A stretch of DNA of 64,000 bases from Bradysia coprophila (lineage: Eukaryota > Arthropoda > Insecta > Diptera > Sciaridae). Position 1 is the first letter of the stretch. Every line of letters begins with the position of its first letter. The position numbers and the translations under genes were made by a program. The notes beneath the pieces are model-generated. The model did not search any database and was not told the DNA's origin. It was given only the letters and a program-made list of their open reading frames with translations. Location: NCBI RefSeq assembly GCF_014529535.1, contig NW_023503372.1:376075-440074 (forward strand), written 5' to 3'. Of the stretch, positions 55,701 to 64,000 are shown one piece after another.

Positions 55701-58700
55701 CTCTTCCTTGCGGAGCATCAAGTATCTGGTATGTGATAGGGAACGACAGCTGCGAACAAAGAAAATTCAGTTTTCTTTGCATCGAAATTAACCGTTTAAG
55801 TCTTACGCCTTCGTGTTGTGTTCCGAGTTGTAGTGGGAAGGAAAAGCTATGCTCGATGTTTGGCACAATATCTGATTCGAGAGGTTGCTCCGTTAGTATT
55901 ACATCTTCACCATCTATTGTGCCGGTTACTCTCCAAATTAAGTTGGAGCTTGCTGTGCCTGAATGGTTAACGCATTTCTTGTTTATATTCTTTTAGTCAG
56001 CTACACAGACTCATGTACTTACTAGGAACAAAGTTTACGTTGATGTTGTACTCCCTTTTCGTGATTATGTTGCATGCCGTAGTGTCAGTACAATTTTCAA
56101 TTGTAAATTGACGGAGTGTCCCCAGGGATTCTGCAAAAAAAAATATTTGTGATCGGTGCTCGGAAGCTCGGAATTAAATGCATTGCTTACCGCAATCCGG
56201 TACGGGTGTGATAAGTTCTGTTCCATTAACTGTTACATTGAAAAATGCCAGTCGATCAACGTGTTCAATGACATTGGGAAGTTGCACATTATGGAAATGG
56301 CAGTCGTACAGACGTACATCTTCGATGTGATCGTCCGGGAATCCGCGCAGGTACAGAGCGTACTTCGATTTGTTCGACGTCACATTTCGAATGTCAATAT
56401 TACGAACGATTGGCTTGCGGTTTCCGTCTGGTCCTTCTTCATAATTGAAATCAATCGACAGAGCCATTCCTCTAGATGTACTCGTCCCGGTGTACAATTC
56501 CGAGATCTGAATATTTCGAATGAAAATGTCCTCGATCAGTGCGCCTCTGACTGCATTGTTCTTGAATCTTAAGGCCTGTTCCAGCTGTGGACTGCTCATT
56601 ACACAGTCCTGACAGAAAATATTCTGTGCTCCACCAGAAATTTCCGATCCGATTGTGAAACCGCCGTGGCCATCTTCGAACTGACAATTCTGGACGACAA
56701 TGTTCTCCGACTTGATTCCTATGCGATGGCCGTCAGCATTTCGTCCTGATTTCACAGCGATACAATCGTCTCCAGTTCGGAATTTCACATTCTCAATCAG
56801 AACGTCTTTACAACTCTCTGGATCGCAGCCATCGCTGTTTGGACCGGTGCTGTTAATTGTCACACCTCGGACGATGACATTTTCACACTCGACTGGATTA
56901 AGAATCCACATGGGTGACCGCACTAGCGTGATATCTTCAATCAAAACGTTCTTGCTGCGATGGGGCTGAACGAATTGTGGTCGTAGATAGTGTCCATCGC
57001 CAAATATTCGGTCTTCAACTGGCACGTTATTCTCCACCATTTCCAAGAGAACATTACGAGCAGCTTCTTGAGTAGGGTCTCCTTCGATTGGAGGACCACA
57101 GATGATTTCCAAATTGTTGTTGCGTCCCTTCCATGGCCACCAATTAAAGCAGTCAGAATTTCCGTCAAGTGTACCGGTGCCGGTGATTGCAATATTTTCC
57201 GTCTCGAATGCGTAGATGAAGGGTGAGTAGTTCATCAGTTCCATACCTTCCCAACGGCTACGGACGATCGGATATGTGCTTACATCTTGAGTGAAGAGAA
57301 CTGTCGATCCTTCAGATAAGTGCAGATTTACGTTGCTTAAAAGTTGTATGGCGCTGGTAAGGAATACACCCTGGCGCACGAGAAATGTGGTTATTGTTGT
57401 GCAATGTTCTAATGATCAAAGTACTTACAGCTGGCACAACTACTCTTCCGCCACCTGCTGCATTGCAAGCTTCAATAGCTCTTCTAAATGCCTCGGTATT
57501 AAGTACATCACCACCCTCAACAGCATCATAGGCTAAGATGGAGAAGTCGCGATTCGGGAAAATTGGTGGACTGATTCTACTTAAGATCTCGGGTACCATG
57601 TGCCAAGTGCTTACGTCTAATTGAGAGGAGCCACAAATTTCGACTCTTCCTTGCGCAGCATCAAGTATCTGGTATGTGATAGGAAACGACAGCTGCAACC
57701 GAATAATTTTTTAATTTTTTTTTGCATTAAAATTGAGAATGGTGTTGTCGTACGCCTTCGTGCTTCATTCCAAATTGCATGGGGAAGGAAAAGCTATTTT
57801 CAATGGTTGGCAGAACAATAGCGATAGGTTGCTCCGTCAGTAATTCTTCTCTACCATCAATTGTCGCAGTTACTCTCCAAATTAAGTTTCCACTGAAAGC
57901 ACCTGCACAGATTGATTACATCAGTTAATGTGTTTCTCGACGTCTACATTCCCTAATCCCAATAACTTACTCGGAACGAAAGTAACTCCGAAGTTGTATT
58001 CTCTTTTCGTGATGATCTTACATGCCGTGGTGTCAGTACAATTGTCGATTGTAAATGAACGAAGCGATCCCACAGATTCTGATGCAAAATATCGTTGAAC
58101 AAAAATTTAACATTGGAATTGAGTAACTTACCACAATCAGTTCCATTGTCTCCCACATCTGGCCCCGTGAATATTTCACCATTGACTGTTACGTTGTCCA
58201 AATGAAGATGATCCACAAATTCGATTATATTGTCACGAACAACATTATCGAAATTGCAATCGTAAAGACGAATATCCGAGATGTGGTCCGTCGGGAATCC
58301 ACGCAAATAGAAAGCGTAATTTGCCGTAGTAGCAGTTACATTACGAATATCAACATTTCGCACAACTGGACTGTAATCGCCAGCTGCTCCTTCTTGATAG
58401 TTAAAGTCAATGGAGAGAACCATACCCCTAGTAGAACTGGCACCATTGTATAATTCGGAAATGTGAACATTTCTCACGAAAATGTCTTCGATGAGCCCGC
58501 CCCTAAGTGCATTGTTTTTGAATCTCAAAGCCTGTTCCAAATTTGGACTGCTCATTACAGCATCTTGAAAGAAGACGTTCTTCGCACCTCCTGATATTTC
58601 CGATCCGATCGTAAACGCACCGTGTCCATCTTGAAACTGGCAATTCTGAATGACGATATTCTCCGACTTAACGTTCACTCTTCTTCCGTCATTGTTTCTT

Positions 58701-61700
58701 CCAGACTTGATAGCAATACAATCGTCACCAGTATGGAAATTAACATTTTCGATTAGAACGTCTTTGCTGGACTCTGGATCGCATCCGTCACTGTTTGGAC
58801 CCTTGCTTTCAATAGTAACTCCTCGAACGATCACATTTTCACACAAAACTGGATTCAGTATCCACATTGGCGATCGTCTCAATGTAATGCCTTCGATCAA
58901 TACGTTTCTACTTCGTTGTGGTTGAACAAATTGCGGTCGTAAGAAATGGCCAGGTCCGAATACTCTCTCTTCAACTGGAACACCCCTGGCAACCATATCT
59001 GTAAGCAATGCCAGATCGACAGCTTGTCCAGGATGGGCGGTGGTTATGTTACACAACGCTTGCAAATTACTATTCACTCCATTCCATGGCCACCAATTAT
59101 CACAATCTGCATTTCCGTCAAGCACACCTGCTCCGGTGAGCCCAATATTTTCCGCATCGTATGCATAAATGAACGGAGAATAGTTTATTAGTTCCATACC
59201 CTCTGTGCGACTGAGAACGTTTGGATATTTGGTTGTGTCATGAGTGAATAATATTGTAGATCCTTGCATCAGATGCAGATTCACATTGCTCAGAAGAGTA
59301 ATGGCACCCGTCAAAAATGTTCCCTGGAGAAGTATTCTTCAAGTAATGTGTGCTGATATAAACGCTGTAAGATCGCGCGATTACTTACCTCTGGTACAAC
59401 AACTCTTCCGCCTCCAGCAGCATTACACGCCTCAATAGCCGCTTTAAATGCTTCTGTATTGTCTGTTACCCCATCATTAACTGCATTGTAGTTTGTTATT
59501 ATAAAGTTCTCGTTACGAAATGTTGGAGCCCTGATCCGACCAAGTATCTCCGGAACCATGTGCCAAGAATTCACATCCATCGTAGAGGTCGTACATATTT
59601 CAATTCGCTGCGATGGTCTGTCGATTATTTGGAATGTGACAGGTACTGTTTTCTAAAAGAGAAGATTTTCACTTATCGACTCGCATTGATACCGCGAAAA
59701 TTGTCTTATGAAATTCATGAAGTGTTTCGTTGATAAACAAATGGCTTTTGCTTGAATGATAGTGCGCTCGTCAATGATTTATCATCTAGAGATATGAGTG
59801 AAGAATATGAGTCCTTTTTGCAGAAAGTGTGATGATGAGTCGTATTTTCTCTGTTTACTTACTCCCTCAGCATTACTGTTGAATGCAAACGAGTATGTGA
59901 CTGTGTATGAAAGTCCCGGTCTGATGTCGCCTACGAGACGTTCTTCAGATAAAACCTCTTCATCGGTTATGATTCTCCAAATTAAGTTCGTGCTTGCGGT
60001 TCCTTTTCCGATTAAAATTTCGATTAATTTTACCATTACCTGAATTACACTCAAATAATGCTCCAGCAGCCAGACTTACTTGCCAAAAACTCTACCCGAA
60101 CATTGTACTCCCTTTTCGGTATGATGACGCATGCATCGATACTTGTACAATTTTCAATTGCTATATCCAACAATATCCCATTCGCTGTGTCACAATTTTC
60201 ATTGAACAATCCCGATTTTAATGGACGATTGATCAGTTGAGATTTAAATAGCTGCGGTGGTATTTGCGACGGTAAAAGTAATTCTATTGAAAGTACCGAA
60301 CTGATAAGTAACGGAAAAATCGCTATTAGGATTTTCATCGTTGAATGGATGAGCGACGATTGAGTAAAATTTTGGAAACTCATCGACTAAATAATTTTAC
60401 GTTTCTTGAGATTAAGTGAAACGAGCAATTCAACCAATTTAATCAGTTGAAAGACGTATCATCTTCACATTTTATTTTATTTTATCATTTTCGTTGTCAG
60501 TGTGAGGGGAATTTTTGTTTACCTCATCATCAGCTCACCATTGAGGTATAAAGACGTAATTGAATGTTCCATTGATTGGATCAATTTAATTGTGGACTCG
60601 GTTAGCACCAACACTGCAACTGAACACAAAATAATCAACTACTTAAAGGGAATATCATGTCCAATGGAATCGTTCTCTTAAGTTATGATTCTGTCCATTC
60701 TGCAATAGTTTCGGTTTTCTATACTAGAACAAGCACTGCTAAATTGTTGATCCCTTTATATCTTTGCAATAAGTCTTTCTGTTTACATTCAGTGTTTAAC
60801 CTATTTCGGACGGATATCATATCATCTGTTATCAAGAAGGACTTCAGAAATAAATGACAAACCTGCAAAATGCGATCCAATATCAAAAAGAATGTTCAAA
60901 CAAATGAAGTAAAAGAATCGAAATGAATCTCTTGAAAATGTTTAGAACAAATGAAGTAATAGATTCGATCCGACATGTTTGCTCTACGTGAATGGTTAAG
61001 TCCAGGGGATTATTTTTGAGGAATTTTTCCCGATTATTCTGAAATGTTCCCACTTTTTACAAAAACATTTTTCAGTAAAATAAGAATGGGAAAAGCGAGA
61101 AAATTGCAGAAAAAAAAACATTTCCTAAAATACAGTTCCTAGTTAAGTCTGAAGCAACCACCCTCGAAAATATGGTCTCACCAACAAACCTATGTAACCC
61201 AAAGTGTGTATGAGGTCCGTTATTAACCATCGTCAATATCTTGAACTATGCGATAATAATGTGTTCCCTGGAACGCTGTATAGTGGTCTTATCAAACAGA
61301 AGAGCTGATCACGACAACGACACGCAGTCCATGTGCTATAACTAAAATTCTTTTCGTCATAATGCTTATAAGTGGTTTCGATTGCTTAATTTGATTTATC
61401 TCAAAATGTAAACTGGAGATCTTCAGGTTCTTCTTTTGACTATCAACAAGAATGATTAGAAAATTTCGCCCAATTGGTTGTTATTGCCGGTAAAGACCAG
61501 TTAGTCGACGACCTGGGAAGTGAAATTTAAGAGGAATTATTAGAGAGAAAAGATATTGTGAGACGCGTTTAGACTTAAGAAACGTTTTCGTAGCATATCT
61601 ACCAATAAATTTGGTTGATCTCCTTGTTCAGTTGAGTACCCAAAATATTTATTTCAAATATTATTTAACCTTCTGCTGTTTTCATGTTTATAAAGCAATC

Positions 61701-63604
61701 GATGGTCAGTTACAGCACTGATACTCTGAATTGTCAAAATGAGGATTTTCGGGAAAGTAGACTTAGCGGTAATGTCGAACTAAACGCTGCCCTTACCAAG
61801 GTACATATATATTTACCTTGGCCCTTACGGAAATGCGAAATTATATATTTCCATTACCGCCATCCAGCCTTGGGTTGTGCGAATTTATCTATTTTATTAT
61901 CGTAAACGAATGAATGGACACAGACAATCATCAACCTTCACCAAAATCTAGATTTGAGGTAAAAATCCGTGTCCAAGAAGATGATAAACTAAAAAAAGAA
62001 ATCAAAACCGGAAAGAAATTGTTGTGATAGCAAATATTATCAAACACTTCGATAAGTCGTTGGAGTAAATTTAGTAAATTTGGTGCACCGAACGAAAAGT
62101 ACTTGTACAGACTTTTTGTAAACTGACGACTTTACACCATTCGTATGGTATAACAGAAAAATTCCGGTATGAAATCGATCTTTGTGAAGACTGCTCGATT
62201 TTAGATAAAGTGATTTTTGGGGTCGCAGACCTTCTAGGACCTTCAGTTTAGTGACTTTAACCATTCTTTTGTTTTTTACCTTTACAGAATCTGTGCAGAC
62301 GAGTGTTACTAATAAATTCGCACAAAATCTATTACTTCATTAGTTTCAACATTGTCTTTTCTATGTCACATTAGCCATAACGCAGAACTTGTCGCTTATT
62401 TTTGTCGTATAACCGATTACTAATTTCAGACAACATCAACTTCAAGCCAAACATTAAAGTACTTCATAAAGTCTCTTCCCATCAACGATGAGGCACAGAG
62501 GAAGTACATCGAAAGTTATGGAATGTTTCAGAAAGAGGGTGTCTTATACAATGACCTCCTCTCGCAACTAGGTGGAACCGACTCGAGTTCAGTCTCAGCA
62601 AAATGGAGACCAGAGTGTTTCTTGGCTCGATCCGATTTACTGGTCTTCGAAGATCTGAATCTTCTCGGATATTCCCATTTGGAGCATCGTACGGCGCTGC
62701 AAATTCCACATATCGAATGTACGTTGAATAGTATAGCAAAAATGCATGCAGCGGGCATTGCGTACGAGACGAGGGAAGCGACTAACATTGGTAGTAAGTT
62801 TAAAGACGTGCTGTTTGAGCCATCGATTGGTTTAACGAATACATGGCACTTGGTTGGACTGCAGGTAACGTCACATCATTTCTGTTTCATTTTACTATAA
62901 TTTTATCAACGCAGACATAAACCATCATTCACATGCAGGCAGTAAAATTTATTGCACCACTCACTCCAAACTTTGCCAAATACAAAGACTGGTCGACCCA
63001 GAAATTCGACAAACTGATCGCACCCATCTACGAAATGATGTTGGAATCGACAAAATACCGAAATGTGTTATGCCATCGCGACCTCTGGCAAAGCAATTTA
63101 GTTTACAAATTCGAACGAAACGTGAATGATAACATTGATCAATCCAAACCAATTGAATGTGTTCTGATTGACTATCAAATTTGTCGTTATCTACCACCAG
63201 TTGTTGATGTTATTGGCTTAATTAGTGTCAGCACTAGGCTTGAACATCGTAAACAGTATTATGGTCGTTATCTGCGATATTATTATGATGCCTTAGCAAG
63301 GGAATTGAACGAGTACAAAATTGAGGCGAGCAACGAGCTTAGTTGGGATGAATTTGTTCAAAGTTCCAGAGAGTTGAAATTACTTCCCTTGGCCATCAAT
63401 GCGGTGTGTATACCACTGACTACGTTATCGTCCGAAATTTTGTTGTCATTGAAGACTGAGAATCCAGCCAGGTACATGCGAACTATGACCGTTAATAGGC
63501 ATGAATTCATACTGGAGTACATGGAAAAGGATGCTGAGTATAAAGAAATTGTGATGGAAAGCTACAGTGAACTGTTGGACTGTATGTTTGGAATAAATGA
63601 GTAA
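49751..63604 (+). CDS. EcKinase-like protein 2, with a 12.5-kb first intron hosting another gene
   Basis: Three exons, 49751-49942, 62430-62864 and 62939-63604, join in phase 0 to give 430 residues, almost the same length as EcKinase-like 1. Exon 1 encodes LTGDELNDIVRKTLKTV and NAFGYLGEYFRLTVHV (the N-lobe glycine loop); exon 2 continues the same lobe with TLKYFIKSLP and ARSDLLVFEDLNLLGY. Exon 3 holds the catalytic loop LCHRDLWQSNLVY and the metal-binding Asp of VLIDYQICRY. Exon 1 alone would be a meaningless 64-residue fragment and exon 2 lacks its own start and N-lobe, so the long intron is strongly implied. The intron (49943-62429) contains the whole antisense pectinase gene. The substrate is unknown; ecdysteroids or plant/fungal detoxification products are likely by family. 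Confidence 0.85.
50450..50745. repeat. TTTCTCGAA/TTTCTTGAA simple repeat
   Basis: About 300 bp of short units around AATTTCTCGAA and its complement, giving many internal palindromes (for example CTCGAATTCGAG). It lies in intron 1 of EcKinase-like 2. Confidence 0.85.
50845..51165. repeat. Fold-back element
   Basis: GAGTTTAAATAATCACTCCA (50937) pairs with TGGAGTGGTTATTTGAACTC (about 51061-51081). Outer blocks around CACACCAAAAATGTAAAAAGT pair with ACTTTTTCATTTTTTGTGTG. About 320 bp in the host intron. Confidence 0.7.
51166..52046. other. Intron sequence downstream of the pectinase gene
   Basis: No gene is recognised. The stretch 51265-51425 is a diverged copy of 31768-31930 (AAAATTCATCAACTTTGA). 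Confidence 0.4.
52047..52052 (-). terminator. Polyadenylation signal of the pectinase polyprotein gene
   Basis: An AATAAA on the minus strand about 20 nt past the stop codon. No comparable termination context exists between the modules. Confidence 0.6.
52073..54188 (-). other. Polyprotein module 4 (ML4, GH28-4, stalk and anchor)
   Basis: After GH28-4 the exon does not end at the usual TPVPDC donor. It runs on through ELEVPPSPEPTDTTPTDP and a TDPPS/TDPATTDP repeat (encoded by 15-bp units at about 52195-52300) to SSSSLFVSKTYVLILSIMAV and a stop. The tail could be a GPI-attachment signal or a single membrane span with a four-residue cytoplasmic end (KIRQ). Confidence 0.8.
52073..60338 (-). CDS. 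(ML/NPC2-like + GH28 polygalacturonase) x4 polyprotein
   Basis: Sixteen minus-strand exons: 60080-60338, 59863-60002, 59389-59652, 58132-59323; 57971-58078, 57754-57902, 57429-57692, 56191-57370; 56023-56130, 55807-55958, 55486-55749, 54248-55427; 54081-54188, 53865-54016, 53544-53807, 52073-53485. They total 7,197 nt, exactly 2,398 codons plus stop. The signal peptide is MKILIAIFPLLISSVLS (an upstream in-frame Met at 60383 would spoil it). Each module has an ML-type lipid-recognition domain of about 110 residues with four Cys, then a GH28 right-handed beta-helix. In module 1 the GH28 catalytic set is Asp400 (NSDG), Asp421-Asp422 (GDDC), His455 (GHG) and Arg488/Lys490 (RFK), all intact in every module. 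A Thr/Asp/Pro stalk and a hydrophobic tail end the protein. The expected role is pectin/polygalacturonate breakdown at or outside the gut cell surface. The single-gene reading is inferred from splicing and needs RNA evidence. Confidence 0.85.
54248..56130 (-). other. Polyprotein module 3 (ML3, GH28-3)
   Basis: Nearly identical to module 4 in exons and introns. The start of its GH28 exon lies 1,943 bp from that of module 2 and 1,942 bp from that of module 4, so modules 2-4 form a recent genomic tandem repeat. Confidence 0.8.
56191..58078 (-). other. Polyprotein module 2 (ML2, GH28-2)
   Basis: The first ML exon (57971-58078) starts with ESVGSLRSFTIDNC and follows a 53-bp intron after module 1. 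The ML half (TASATIDG-like region, PMQFGMKHEG) is closer to module 1 in divergence, while the GH28 half is nearly identical to modules 3 and 4, a mosaic that suggests gene conversion or unequal exchange. Confidence 0.75.
58132..60338 (-). other. Polyprotein module 1 (signal peptide, ML1, GH28-1)
   Basis: ML1 cysteines are Cys49, Cys64, Cys70 and Cys153, in the NPC2 pattern C...C-x5-C...C; the third NPC2 disulfide is absent. GH28-1 runs about residues 172-615. This module differs clearly from the other three (for example LRRSPMWILNPVLCENVIV versus LVRSPMWILNPVECENVIV), so it is the oldest or the most freely evolving copy. The introns inside it are 77-210 bp. Confidence 0.8.
60384..61002. other. 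5' flank of the pectinase polyprotein gene
   Basis: No coding sequence. It must hold the promoter, but I see no decisive TATA/initiator pair. A copy of the dispersed repeat family starts at about 60820. Confidence 0.4.
61003..61141. repeat. hAT-like MITE with perfect 8-bp target duplication
   Basis: It begins CAGGGGATTATTTTTGAGG and ends AAATACAGTTCCTA. It is flanked by GTTAAGTC at 60995-61002 and 61142-61149. It is a diverged member of the family at 41369. Confidence 0.75.
61150..62429. other. End of the EcKinase-like 2 intron
   Basis: No gene is recognised. A dispersed-family copy is at about 62320-62420, directly before the exon 2 acceptor. Confidence 0.4.
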
Positions 63605-64000
63605 GACTATAATGGAACACTTTTGGTTGACTTTTCATTTAGATCCGGTTGAAAATCACTTCGAGATTTCTTCGATTTTATTTGTCTCATACAGTTTGTG
63701 TCAAAGAGCCAAATGATGGATTGGTCTTACGTATGTTGATTCCGGGGAGGAATGATTTTCTCAAATTTCTAACCTAGGATATAGAACAAAGGAAGAGTAG
63801 TGCATGGGTCAGATATTTTTCATGCTTCGGGGCCGAAAATGAGGGCAATTTTTCGAATTTTCTCGGGTTTCCGGCCCTCTGCATGAAAACTCACATGTGC
63901 ACCTGTTTGGGACGGTTGATTTAAGGCACTTCGTTCGGCCTACAATCCGCGAAATTGCCAAAAATCAATCGTCCAAAAAATGACTATTGCGTAGCAGCCT
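63605..64000. other. 3' flank of EcKinase-like 2
   Basis: Non-coding as far as visible. It contains a GC-richer block (63840-63960) with no ORF of note, cut by the window end. Confidence 0.35.

Overview
The window is nuclear DNA of an insect, most likely a lower dipteran (fungus-gnat or midge type; inferred from gene content, not proven). It is AT-rich and crowded with short fold-back elements. Genes are cut by short introns of about 50-80 bp plus a few very long ones. I rebuilt eight genes from splice sites, and all exon joins keep the reading frame. They are: a core-1 galactosyltransferase (9977-12365, +), a secreted trypsin-fold protease (18491-19483, +), a divergent SLC7/CAT-type amino-acid permease (22646-25740, -), a small secreted protein (33999-34355, -), a pickpocket DEG/ENaC channel (37729-45600, -), two EcKinase-like (ecdysteroid/choline-kinase-like) genes (41722-43507 and 49751-63604, both +), and a very large pectinase gene (52073-60338, -).

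The standout is 52073-60338. It looks at first like four GH28 polygalacturonase genes in tandem, but 16 exons join in frame into a single 2,398-residue open reading. The predicted protein has one signal peptide, four copies of an [ML/NPC2-like lipid-recognition domain + GH28 polygalacturonase] module, a Thr/Pro/Asp-rich stalk and a hydrophobic C-terminal anchor. The introns between modules are only 53-60 bp, too short for a terminator and a new promoter. The first cysteine of each following ML domain is encoded at the end of the preceding GH28 exon. Every module is bounded by phase-1 introns. I know of no described protein with this architecture. The GH28 type resembles bacterial enzymes, so horizontal transfer followed by fusion and tandem amplification is the likely origin.

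Genes are also nested. The pectinase gene lies antisense inside the 12.5-kb first intron of the second EcKinase-like gene. The first EcKinase-like gene lies antisense inside a long intron of the pickpocket gene.

Layout: 1-9.9 kb, non-coding, with hAT-type MITEs and tRNA-like repeats; 10-12.4 kb, C1GalT; 13-18 kb, repeats; 18.5-19.5 kb, protease; 20-22 kb, fold-backs; 22.6-25.7 kb, permease; 26-33.3 kb, a 15-bp minisatellite and long fold-back elements; 34 kb, small secreted gene; 35-36.8 kb, a long palindrome and a minisatellite; 37.7-45.6 kb, pickpocket with nested EcKinase; 46-49.7 kb, a 152-bp tandem repeat; 49.7-63.6 kb, EcKinase 2 hosting the pectinase polyprotein. A dispersed ~150-bp repeat family occurs about ten times across the window.
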